NCBI GenBank assembly: GCA_029706075.1
Contig: JAINUG010000047.1
Span: 1,744,675 to 1,808,674 of the forward strand
Direction of reading: 5' to 3'
DNA from: Aldrovandia affinis
Lineage: Eukaryota > Chordata > Actinopteri > Notacanthiformes > Halosauridae
DNA length: 64,000 nucleotides
Shown: piece by piece, positions 55,601-64,000 of the stretch
Numbering within the stretch: position 1 is the stretch's first letter
Layout: every line of letters begins with the position of its first letter
Position numbers and translations under genes: made by a program
The notes under the pieces: generated by a model
Database searches by the model: none
What the model saw: only the letters and a program-made list of their open reading frames with translations
Told to the model about the DNA's origin: nothing

Positions 55601-57318
55601 CTTTGCAGATGATGTGGTCCTGTTGGCTTCATCGGGCCGTGACCTCCAGCTCGCTGGAGCGGTTCGCAGCCGAGTGTGAAGCGGCTGGGATGAGAATCAG
55701 CACCTCCAAATCCGAGACCATGGTTCTCAGCCGGAAAAGGGTGGAGTGCACTCTCCGGGTCGGGAGGAGATCCTGCCCCAAGTGGAGGAGTTTAAATACC
55801 TCGGGGTCTTGTTCACGAGTGAGGGAAGGATGGAGCGGGAGATCGACAGGCGGATTGGTGCGGCGTCGGCAGTGATGCAGACGCTGCATCGGTCTGTCGT
55901 GGTAAAGAGGGAGCTGAGCCTAAAGGCAAAGCTCTCGATTTACGGGTCGATCTATGTTCCTACCTCACCTATGGTCACGAGATGTGGGTAGTGACCGAAA
56001 GAACGAGATCGCGAATACAAGCGGCTGAAATGAGTTTCCTCCGCAGGGTGTCTGGGCTCTCCCTTAGAGATAGGGTGAGGAGCTCGGTCATCCGGGAGGG
56101 GCTCAGTAGAGCCGCTGCTCCTCCGCATCGAGAGGAGCCAGATGAGGTGGCTCGGGCATCTGGTTAGGATGCCTCCTGGACTCCCTGGTGAGGTGTTCCG
56201 GGCACGTCCCACCGGGAGGAGGCGGGGGAAGACCCAGGACACGCTGGAGAGACTATGTCTCGGCTGGCCTGGGAACGCCTCGGATTCCCCCGGAAGAGCT
56301 GACGAAGTGGCCGGGAGAGGGAAGTCTGGGTCTCCTGCTTAGGATGCTGCCCCCGCGACCCGACCCGGAGAAGCGGTAGAAGATGGATGGATGGATGGAT
56401 GGATGGATTAATATAACCTCCTTTGTTTTATACTCAATACTTTTTGCTATGTATCCCAGCATCCTGTTGGCTTTTTTCACTGCTAGCACACTGTTTTGAT
56501 TTAGATAGGCTTTGATCAACTACAATTCCTAAGTCCTTTTCAAATTGAACACCTACTCACTTTTCTCCTCCCATAAAATACTCCTGTCTAATGTTTTTAT
56601 TTCCCACATGCATAACTTTACATTTAGCAATATTGAATGTCATCTGCCATGTATCTGCCCATTTTTGGATTTAGTTTAAATCATCTTGGATTACTTTAGT
56701 CGATTCCAAACTGTTTGCCAAACCCCCAAGTTTAGTATCATCTGCAAATTTAACTATTTTGCTACTAATGTCCATATCAAGATCATTTATGTAAATAAGC
56801 AAGAGCAGAGGTCCCAGCACCGATCCCTGTGGGACACCACTGCCCACAGCACCGAGGTCAGATTCGGCCCCACCTACTGTTACTCTTTGTATTCGCCCTT
56901 GCAGCCAATTATGAACCCACTGTGAAACTACTCCTGCAATTCCTACTGAATTCATTTTAGCAATGAGCCTCTCATGTGGTACCTTGTCAAATTCTTTCTG
57001 AAGACATTACAGTCTTCCGTTGACTTGTCTGAAATGCATTTTCCAGACAGACCGATGTTTTGCTATCTTGTTTCACTTCAGAATATTGCATAGTTACTGA
57101 AAGGATGCAGCCTTGAACTAAACATTTAAATGAGATCACTTTCTATGGAATAGTTGGTGAGACACTTATATTATACACTTTCACCCCCCTGTTTATTTCT
57201 CAGATCTTTGCTGAGCATGGACAGTCCCTCTGCAGAAGTCTCCATTGCACGAGCAGAGCTTATCCAATTGATTGAGATGTGTGCAGACGTCAGGCAAAAA
57301 CTGCACAGGAGCAATAAG
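43516..57318 (+). CDS. unidentified coiled-coil protein, six exons, 3' end not seen
   Basis: Exons 43516-43637, 45334-45457, 47709-47758, 48885-48984, 50394-50482 and 57204-57318 join in consistent phases (2, 0, 2, 0, 2, 0) with AG acceptors and GT donors. From the ATG at 43543 they give 191 codons without a stop. The N-terminal third is polar ([20 protein letters not shown]). The rest is heptad-rich: [95 protein letters not shown]. This suggests an extended coiled coil of cytoskeletal or centrosomal type, but I do not recognise the family. The last exon seen ends at a donor, so coding continues beyond it. It is divergent from riok2. Confidence 0.85.
44879..44900. repeat. (CA)n microsatellite
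   Basis: About eleven CA units in the intron between exons a and b. Confidence 0.95.
45334..45457 (+). CDS. coiled-coil gene, exon b
   Basis: 124 nt; acceptor GGTTGGCAG, donor GTATGT. Reads [20 protein letters not shown] then [20 protein letters not shown]. The alternative acceptor eight bases upstream would shift to a frame that lacks this polar composition and does not join the next exon. Confidence 0.85.
45495..46998 (-). mobile_element. Tc1-like transposon in coiled-coil gene intron
   Basis: CAATGGGGGAAATAAGTATT at 45495 is inverted at 46998, with TA on both sides (45493-45494, 46999-47000). The arms are long (about 200 bp), with an inner repeat of GAACACA.TAA type near 45690 and 46800, as in IR/DR elements. 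It begins 37 bp after the donor site of exon b. Confidence 0.95.
45709..46622 (-). pseudogene. Tc1-like transposase, internally deleted
   Basis: Starts [20 protein letters not shown] with HTH motifs ([20 protein letters not shown]), then in a second frame [20 protein letters not shown] and [12 protein letters not shown] (first catalytic Asp). The segment that should follow (the VWRR.G and GG.IMVWGCF region) is missing, the second Asp block is degraded ([10 protein letters not shown]), and [18 protein letters not shown] (Glu) is in a third frame ending FSTKY. At least two frameshifts plus a deletion; inactive. A different Tc1 lineage from that at 26599. Confidence 0.92.
47709..47758 (+). CDS. 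coiled-coil gene, exon c
   Basis: 50 nt; acceptor CATCTCAG, donor GTAAGG. Reads [16 protein letters not shown] plus two bases of a Trp codon. Strong heptad pattern. Confidence 0.85.
48885..48984 (+). CDS. coiled-coil gene, exon d
   Basis: 100 nt; acceptor CTACTAAG, donor GTACGC. Reads [19 protein letters not shown] then [14 protein letters not shown]. Confidence 0.88.
50394..50482 (+). CDS. coiled-coil gene, exon e
   Basis: 89 nt; acceptor CTCTTTCAG, donor GTACTT. Reads [20 protein letters not shown] then VLEPLTDRL plus two bases. Confidence 0.88.
51672..51783 (+). repeat. 112-bp duplicated intron segment, copy 1
   Basis: GAATTCTAGCTTTGCTGTCA through GGGCTGGTACATGA. Matches 57328-57439 over 112 bp with about six differences and no indels. 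It lies in the intron between exons e and f. Confidence 0.93.
51960..52540. other. GC-rich intronic segment without repeat signature
   Basis: A compact GC-rich block (CTTCTCCGGGCTCAGTCCAC; CCGCAGCGGGAGATGACAGT; TCCGTCTCCCTTCCGGCAGC) between the duplicated segment and the CR1 end. It shows no open frame of note and no known repeat motif. It could be a conserved noncoding element. Confidence 0.4.
52834..53016 (-). pseudogene. CR1 reverse transcriptase, C-terminal part
   Basis: [28 protein letters not shown] then [20 protein letters not shown], the standard C-terminal block of CR1-type RT. It is separated from the rest by the Rex3 insertion. Confidence 0.88.
53518..56375 (+). pseudogene. Rex3 endonuclease-reverse transcriptase, many frameshifts
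   Basis: Endonuclease: [20 protein letters not shown] (53512), ETSMLTWAT-region frame-shifted around [11 protein letters not shown], then MIDFVVV and [17 protein letters not shown] near 54115-54240. [45 protein letters not shown]-type core with [51 protein letters not shown] (first Asp, 55310), [16 protein letters not shown] (55598) and [21 protein letters not shown]-terminal part with [20 protein letters not shown] and [12 protein letters not shown]. At least eight frame changes, so inactive, though all segments are present. Confidence 0.9.
56383..56406. repeat. (GATG)n Rex3 tail
   Basis: Six GATG units closing the Rex3 insertion. Confidence 0.93.
56407..57000 (-). pseudogene. CR1 reverse transcriptase, central part
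   Basis: [18 protein letters not shown] then [20 protein letters not shown] and [10 protein letters not shown] (FADD active site) at 56955-56671. A second frame near 56519 reads [20 protein letters not shown], leading to the point where Rex3 interrupts. Frames are broken; inactive. Confidence 0.88.
57204..57318 (+). CDS. coiled-coil gene, exon f
   Basis: 115 nt; acceptor ATTTCTCAG, donor GTATTT. Completes Arg, then [20 protein letters not shown] and [19 protein letters not shown] 112-bp direct repeat shared with intron sequence at 51672 begins ten bases after the exon. Confidence 0.88.
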
Positions 57319-57327
57319 GTATTTGCT

Positions 57328-57439
57328 GAATTCTAGCTTTGGTGTCACATATTATTTGACGCATTTAAGTTGTGTAGAAAATACCTTGTGTTGCTAAAAT
57401 AACACAAAAATAGTCAAGCTATATTGGGCTGGTACATGA
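57328..57439 (+). repeat. 112-bp duplicated intron segment, copy 2
   Basis: Same orientation as 51672-51783, about 95% identical. It begins ten bases downstream of exon f. Confidence 0.93.
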
Positions 57440-59758
57440 CAACCCTTCACATTTCAAAAATTTTCACCCTCAAACCTTGAAAAAAAACTTTAAGAATTGA
57501 CATGTTGCCAAAATATAACACCAGAGAATAAGAAGAGAGGCTACCACAAAGACTATTTCTCCCATACACACACCAGAGAGTCCCCTCTCAGACATGCACA
57601 TACTTTTCATGCACCACTGATAATGTGACAGCTGCTTGTCAGGATACAGTGAGAGTAAGTCGGATATCAACAAAACATTAAATAGCATAACTCAAAATAT
57701 AGCGTATATCTATAGTTTACTATAATATTATTGTACTGGTACTGGTAATATTCGCTAACTAAACTTACTCAGTCAGAACTTGTCAGTGCGCATGTCCCCC
57801 ACTCTGTAACTACCTAGATTTCAATAAAACGTTCTCGCTCCTATGCCACTGATTGTCAATATCTCCTTGCACACACATGCAGCTAGCTAATTACTTTTTT
57901 CTTTTTTTTCTTTTCTGATTTGTTTTCCCCCCAATTTTTTCCAAAATTGGTGGCTAATTGTACCCACTATTTATTCAAACTATTTGCTCCAAAGTGAATC
58001 AATATTGCCCCAAAAACAATTCATACATTTCTTCTTCCACAAACTCATTTTCTGTGGAAATATATTCCAGCTGTGTTTTCAAAATTAACTTATTTTGCAA
58101 GGCTTTTCACACGGTTAACTAACCTTTGTTTTTCTTACCAACTACATATGTTTAAATGTACAAGATTGTACAGGGGTTACACTCATAGGTGAGAAAACAA
58201 TAGCTTTCTTATCGAGGAGATTAGCTTTTGGGGAAATGTAGCAAGATCCATTGTTATAGAATTAAAAAGGCATGCAGCTACCGTAGCCTTGTAGTAGAGT
58301 GTAACTTCTCTTTAGGTTGGGAGGGAATTCAAAATGTAGACAAATGTTCATTCGTCTATTCAAATTACCTGTGTTATAACGTCATGACTTGGGAGAAAAA
58401 TAATACCTGCTGAGCAGAAGCTCTTGCAATCTAAATCAGAATTTGCAGAACAAACTAATATTTATACTACTATTCAAACTAGTCCTCACAATGTCATACA
58501 AATCTGTTTTATAGTTTTTATTCAAAATATGACTGAAAATCTTTCTTTTCATGAGCAATTGTTAAAAGCCATTATTTTGAGCCAAAATGGCAGTGACCAG
58601 CAGCCCACTAAAGTGCTTTAGAACTCTTTATTTAGCTATAATAGCTTTCTGTGTTTTGGGTTGTTCATATAACAATTGTTGTGAGTGACATCGCTCTCTA
58701 AGACGAACTAATTTGCTCATAATAGTTGAGACAGAGATCAGACACTAAATGCCAATCACTTAGCTAACAATAACTAGCTAAGGTCTACCTTGCTATTTAG
58801 CTACTTGGTTAGCTGGCTACCTTGTTGAATTGTGTGGAAAACAATAATACACATTGGCATGGTAGTCTGGCTATGTAACGTCAGGTATCTAGCTAGTCTC
58901 AACTAGTTTGACAGCTAAAGTTGGGTGGTAGTATTTTGTCTCTTCATTTGTTAGCTAATGTTAGCTAGCTAGCAGTAGGGTCTAAATATTGCTAATGTAA
59001 GCTAGTTAGCTAGCTAAGTGGTATCATGTGTGGTCATGTCCACTAGACTAGACACAATCATGATTTAATCATGGTTTAATCATGGTTTCAAGTCTACAAA
59101 CAATTTCATGCTTTGTATGTGCTATAACAGACTTCTAGACTAAATTACAATAAACTATACCTATGATCATGTCCAATCAACCCTAAATAAAAAGGTTTGC
59201 TATCTTACTGCTAGGTCCATCTTTTCAAGACGTTTGACTCAGTAACTGGTTTGTTGTAAATCAGCAGATCACCTTTGTTGTGGAAATCAATGGAGCACCT
59301 GGACACCTCCTTGGCAGAAAATAAACTCATACAAGATGTAATTTGTGCTCAAAAAATGAAATACATGCAGCAACAGGAAGAAATTCTGAACTGAAATGGA
59401 TCGTTCAAGTCGTTCAAAAAAGCACTTCCAGTGCCAGCAGCATTGTTGTTAAGGAATGTGTCAAAGGACTAACTTCAGCCAGGAAACATAAACATTTGTT
59501 AGCTAGCTAGTCATGGTAACTTACAAGTATCATGTTAAAGTCATGATGGATTACAGAGATTGATAATGTTACAACATAAAATCATGATATGCAATCATTG
59601 TTTTAGTGAAGCGTTTTCACCATAAATCATATAATTAAGTTGTATTGTTGAATTAATCTCCAAAGTAACTTTAAGGTAGCTATACACTTCTAAAATTAGC
59701 TAGATATAAGTGGGATGTATATAAAAAACATTTAGGTTTGTTCACCAAAGTTGCACTT
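57440..59758. other. noncoding, with one dispersed repeat copy
   Basis: No exon recognised. The TTGGTGGCTAATTGTACCC repeat core is at 57940-57970. CTAG-rich patches (TTAGCTAGCTAGCAG) occur at 58740-59020. Confidence 0.45.
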
Positions 59759-60343
59759 CTCATCTCATTGTCTAAGCCAGGGGTCCCCAACCACCGGGCC
59801 GTACCGGTCCGTGAGGCATTTGGTACCGGGCCGCACAGAAATAATAAAAGCGTTTTAATTGTATTTCCATTTTATTGACTATCGCAGTCTGCAGGGTGTT
59901 TTTATTTTGAAAACTGACCACTTCCGTCTGTGTGCCTCTCAGTATTTTCCCATGCATAGCCCCCCGGTCTGTGGTGCAAAAAAGGTTGGGGACCACTGGT
60001 CTAAGCCGCTTATTCCTGGTCAGGGTCGCGGAGGGGCTGGAGCCGATCCCAGCATGCATAGGGGCGAGAGGCAGGAATAAACCCTGGACAGGTCGCCAAT
60101 CCATCGCAGGGCACACACACCATTCACTCACACACTCATACCTACGGGCAATTTAGACTCTCCAATTAGGCTAATGTGCATGTCTTTGGACTGTGGGAGG
60201 AAACCGGAGTACCCGGAGTTAACCCACGCGGACACGGGGAGAACATGCAAACTCCACACAGAAAGGCCCCCGGCCTGGATTCAAACCCGAGACCTTCTTG
60301 CTGTGAGGCGACAGTGCTATCCACTGCGCCACCGTGCCGCCCC
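59759..60343 (-). mobile_element. tRNA-derived SINE, split by a MITE
   Basis: Flanked by AAAGTTGCACTT at 59747-59758 and 60344-60355, a 12-bp target duplication. Same family as 32312-32663; on the minus strand GGCGGCACGGTGGCGCAGTG, GATAGCACTGTCGCCTCACA and GTCTCGGGTTTGAATCC form the tRNA-like head, and the GATGA-type tail is at the low-coordinate end. A hAT MITE interrupts it close to the tail. Confidence 0.93.
59778..59998. mobile_element. hAT MITE, 221 bp, nested in the SINE
   Basis: CAGGGGTCCCCAACCACCGG at the left and GGTTGGGGACCACTG at the right are inverted termini. GTCTAAGC at 59770-59777 and 59999-60006 is a perfect 8-bp target duplication. Interior has ACCGGGCCGCACAGAAATAA; no coding capacity. 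Confidence 0.95.
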
Positions 60344-60355
60344 AAAGTTGCACTT

Positions 60356-62685
60356 GCTAGAATTAAATATAATAGGTCAGTACACATGCAGGACCAAACA
60401 TTTTTGTTTATGCTAGTTGCAATAGTATCTACGTGGGAACAAATTCTCTTTACTGGTATTTTTTATTTTTTATTTAATGCACTAAGTTGAAAGTGATATA
60501 TTCCCTGTTTCAAGAAACCATAGCTATGATCTTAGTTTCCATTCAAGATCTCCATTTTCTTAATTCTGTGCTATAGCTGTTTGCAGTAGATGTCCCATTA
60601 GATGTCTTTATAAAATTGCAAAATAATGAATAAATATTTTAATATAAAAAGAGGAACATGCCTACTTTAGAAATGTAATTTGCCACCCTGGGAAACGCAT
60701 ATTTTACCATAATGTGAAACCTTTCCCATATTTTGGTTTTGTTAAATGTTTTTTAGTCGAGTGTAAGGGCACCTCTTGGGGACGAACATGCTAACGTGTC
60801 TAAAATGTGATTTTTTTCCTTACCTCATAAAAATGTGGTTTGATTTGTGCAATTGTTTCATAGCTGCTCCAGTAGCCAGAACTGTGATTTCTCTCTAAGC
60901 ATTGCTTAAGTAGTTCATAGCAGGAAGTCCTGCCTGCTCCCTGTGAATGTATGGGCTATTCTCACTTTCCAATTGTTGCTTGCTCAATTGCCTGCAGTCA
61001 CCCTCTCCATTTTGACCCTGACTGACTGTCCTGATTCACAGTGAAGATACTAGACAATAGACAATAGATACTAATGACCAAACTCACTAGCAATATGTAG
61101 CTATGTGTTTTATTATAAAACCTACTACAACAAATAGCTTTGGGTTAAGTTCAGTTAAAGACAAAGTGAGATTTATTTGAAAGATGGCTAGCTAGTGAAC
61201 AAGCTAGCTAGTTGAAAATCTAGCTAGCTAGGTACCTGACTGACTATCACTTACTTTAATTTTAACCACATGCAGGAAAAATGTCCTGATATCACCACTG
61301 ACTTTTCTCTTTTTGGCAGTAGAATTACTGTTCATGAATAGATAAAGAGAAACACACAAGTAGTGATCGCGATGAATCATTCAAATTCAATAAACTCACA
61401 TCATATGTGTACACAGTACATGGTACACATGTCTCAGTATTGCATTTTGCATTCCCCATCCACTTGGTGCTGCTGCCCGTTCGCTACATTACTACTGAGT
61501 TTTCGCCCTGAAGCCAGGTCCCACTTTCTCTCCAATCACAACTTTTATAGAGGGTGCCTGCTGCCTCCTAATGCATTGTATAATATAATATTGTATAATA
61601 TCACAAAGTAATCGCAGAGGTTAAAGGCAGATAAAATCTTTGTACTTGTGCTTTTTGAAGATTTTCAGGAAACTGTATTCTGTCCCCCATATGTTACGCT
61701 GTAGCAGACTACTAAAGATACCCCTGCGCAGTTTAACAGAAGGAGAAACAAGTCAAGCTTACATTATTCAACATAAGATTTATCTAGAGGTGTAAACAAG
61801 ATGGTGCATGGCACATTAGATTGTGACCATTTTACAATAAAAGGTCTACAGCACGCTATTCAGAACAAATGACCTTCTGTTATTCTTGATTTGTCTATGC
61901 TGCTGCTTATGGTGTAATAGATAACTTTAAATTATGCACTGAATAAGATGGTACACCATGTGTGTCTAATGGAAACTCTGTTGTGTCCAGGTTATAAGTG
62001 AACGTGTAAGCCAGTGATCCTTCAAGTCTCATGTGTATCATTTTAGGGTCTAGGAACAAAGGCTGATTACCACCATTAACACCATGTATGGATTTCCCGC
62101 AAAGCGTAATAGGGTAGTCTTACCTGGGACATTTGTTGTCCCCTGAATTATTTTCTTTGTGCGGTTATCACATTGTATCTTGCTGTAATAGTTTCCCTCT
62201 TGCTCCGCTGTTAAAACGAAGGCCAGGGATGATGCAACACTTACATCTGCTAGATAATAACATGCCACAATGATAGAAAGTCCTGTTAAGTAATAGCCAA
62301 GGCGTTATTACACGCTTTATCATTTGCTTGCTCAAAAAACAATTTTGTATACCTGTCAGGACAAAGTAATGGGATCATTCCCAGATGCAGCCCGTTCCGT
62401 CACAGGTGCCCACTCATGTCAAGGGGGGAAGCGTTTCATACTGTATGTCGGGACAGGCCACTCTTCATTTCTCTCCCCCCCTTTGAGTGTTTTACCCCGG
62501 TCTGCCGAGACTTCAGAGGGTAGAACAAATCAGTGTGAGAAAGCTGAAAAATATCCATGAAATCCTACTGAGGACTGTCTGATATTCTATTTATTCTATT
62601 TATATATTGAGAATCATCAACCTTATCCAGGACATGTTTATTTGTGTACTTTGTTTTATACTGATCTGTTTTTTTCTCTTTACAC
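60356..62685. other. AT-rich noncoding stretch
   Basis: No exon, RNA gene or clear repeat recognised. A CTAG-rich patch lies at 61185-61235. Confidence 0.5.
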
Positions 62686-63200
62686 TGTGGTGTCCCTTGG
62701 GGTTGGGCGACACTCACGGACCTTGCAGAGGGCGTAGGCAAGTTAAATAACCCAGAGGAGGCAGTATTACAAACAAAATGACACTTTATTAACTTAATCT
62801 TGACAAACACAAAACAAAGGGCAGGGTATTCGGGGAAATCCAAAACACAAAGTCCACAATCCTTACTCGTCGTTGTTATCCGTAATCCGTAGTCAAAGTC
62901 CAATCCAGTTCCTTAATCTAGTCCAAAAGTCAGTACACAAAGCGGGGTCCTCAAACAATCCAAATCAAACACAAATAGCAATCCCAAAAACGTATCTTCA
63001 ATCTCCAACCTACTCCTTCTACACACAAATCTACTCCTTTCTAGTGTGATAGGAGCTGGCCCTTAAATAGGCCTCTGAATGGCCTTCAGCTGTCCGTAGT
63101 CCCAATCGCTTGACTTTGTTCAGGTGTGGGACTGCGGGCTGCTGGGAAATGAAGTCTTTCCCTCTCCAGTGGCTCCCAAGAATTAAAAGGCCTTCCTTTA
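62686..63200 (-). repeat. probable solo LTR
   Basis: Plus strand begins TGTGGTGTCCCTTGGGGTTG. On the minus strand there is a TATTTAAG box (about 63070-63063), an AATAAA signal (about 62790) and a CACCACA end, the layout of U3-R-U5. No internal coding sequence or second LTR is nearby. The U3 limit near 63200 and the target duplication could not be fixed. Confidence 0.5.
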
Positions 63201-64000
63201 AGAGGTAACGAAAAGCACATAAAACACCTTCCTTATGATCAGTTTAATTTCCTGCGGTGTAAACTGGAGATAAACTTTGATGACCACAGCATAGAATCAA
63301 CATGCATATTCTGAAAATGCAATGGGGGTTACTGCTAATTTAATATTGTTATTAATTAACAGCCAGACACTGTTGGCTTCCGTATGGTGAACAAAAGATT
63401 GCAGATGCTGTTAATTCAAACAAGCACCGTTTCAGGTGCATGAAAGATAATGATTTGTCATAAAAAAGGCTATTCCATATTTTTAAAACTGTACAATGAT
63501 ATGGCCATTTAGGGTAGATAGGGTTGGCTAATAATGATATCAATGTGAGGACTTCTTAATCACAAGAACATTCAGAATTTTATGTTTAAAAGGTTTCTGT
63601 GTCATATGATGAACTTGACAACATTACTCATAACTGAAATACAATTTTGTTGTGTTTTTGATAGATCCCTGCCCGTCTTTATTCAAGTACCAGAGCCTAA
63701 TAAACACAGGGGAACTTAGGCATCTTACAGCCCTATGTTGGTTGTACCTCTTGCTTTCTGTTCCCATTCCTAATTATAAAAAACACATTTGTAACATTTG
63801 TTCCTCAGTGGCCTCTCCTGCCTTACAGCCTCCCACTTGATTCTTGATTTTATAATAATTTGTGTCCTGATTTATGTCGGACAGGTTTAAAATGCTGCTG
63901 AGAGCAGTGCACATAATGTCTGTAATTGCTATAATTACATAAACCATCTGCGGCTCTTAAAATGACGAACTAAACATTGTTTCAAGGCAAACCATGGGAA
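63201..64000. other. noncoding stretch to window end
   Basis: Nothing recognised. The next exon of the coiled-coil gene might lie here or beyond; I found no convincing candidate. Confidence 0.4.

Larger units (their letters stand above)
53066..56406 (+). mobile_element. Rex3 LINE (RTE clade), near full length, inserted in CR1
   Basis: Starts ATTAACTCCTCCTTGAGCCG CCACC and ends with (GATG)n at 56383-56405, the tail reported for Rex3. TGGCAGACCCGGGGTGGTGG T at 55049 and CAGGGCTGCCTTTGTCACCG at 55492 correspond to the conserved sites used for Rex3 amplification in fish. ATTAATTATAAC (53054-53065) and ATTAATATAAC (56407-56417) flank it, an approximate target duplication. Confidence 0.9.
52545..57005 (-). 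mobile_element. CR1-type LINE, 5' truncated, split by Rex3
   Basis: The 3' end at 52545 has tandem ACATAAGA units (minus strand TCTTATGT tail) and the conserved GGGCCGAACGGCCCGTTCTC block. The reverse transcriptase lies on both sides of a Rex3 insertion at 53066-56406. CR1/L2 group by sequence; CR1 is favoured by the 3' end. The 5' limit near 57005 is approximate. Confidence 0.85.

Noticed and set aside
62050-62268. Minus-strand 72-codon frame as an exon (contains SLAFVLTAEQEGNYY)
   Set aside because: It has a protein-like look, but I found no family match and no convincing splice-site pair, so it is not annotated.

Overview
This is a gene-poor stretch of vertebrate nuclear DNA, almost certainly from a ray-finned (teleost-type) fish. 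The evidence is a spliced vertebrate gene (riok2), Rex3, L2, CR1 and BEL/Pao retroelements, Tc1-like, hAT and Tigger-like DNA transposons, and the short repeats typical of fish genomes. I cannot name the species. No prokaryotic features, rRNA genes or CRISPR arrays are visible.

Host genes. (1) riok2, RIO kinase 2, is on the minus strand. Coding exons 1-7 lie at 7865-282 with consistent splice phases, and the 3' exons lie left of the window. (2) A plus-strand gene of at least six phase-compatible exons (43516-57318) encodes 191 codons of an acidic, heptad-rich coiled-coil protein that I do not recognise. It continues past the last exon seen. Everything else that looks coding is mobile-element sequence.

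Layout. 1-7865: riok2; its intron 6 is almost entirely nested mobile DNA inside one pair of 17-bp terminal inverted repeats. 7870-12870: intergenic, with a 7-bp tandem repeat. 13240-15085: an L2-type LINE. 16570-17290: a hAT fragment, cut by a Ty3/gypsy element at 17291-21983 with the structure LTR-internal-LTR-internal-LTR between 5-bp target duplications and with integrase upstream of reverse transcriptase (Gmr1-like order). 21998-23000: an internally deleted hAT. 23208-26370: an internally deleted chromovirus (gag, protease, integrase C-terminus, chromodomain) whose primer site matches the predicted start of its own transcript. 26371-30170: a hAT carrying a Tc1-like and a Tigger-like insertion. 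30170-43500: largely noncoding, with a tRNA-derived SINE, an inverted pair of MITE copies and a hAT with an 8-bp target duplication. 43516-57318: the coiled-coil gene, with a Tc1-like element in one intron and a Rex3 LINE nested in a CR1 LINE in another. 57440-64000: noncoding, with a SINE split by a hAT MITE and a probable solo LTR.

The two host genes are divergently oriented. No operon-like or novel multi-gene system is visible. The most informative content is the order of nested transposon insertions, which target-site duplications let one read directly.
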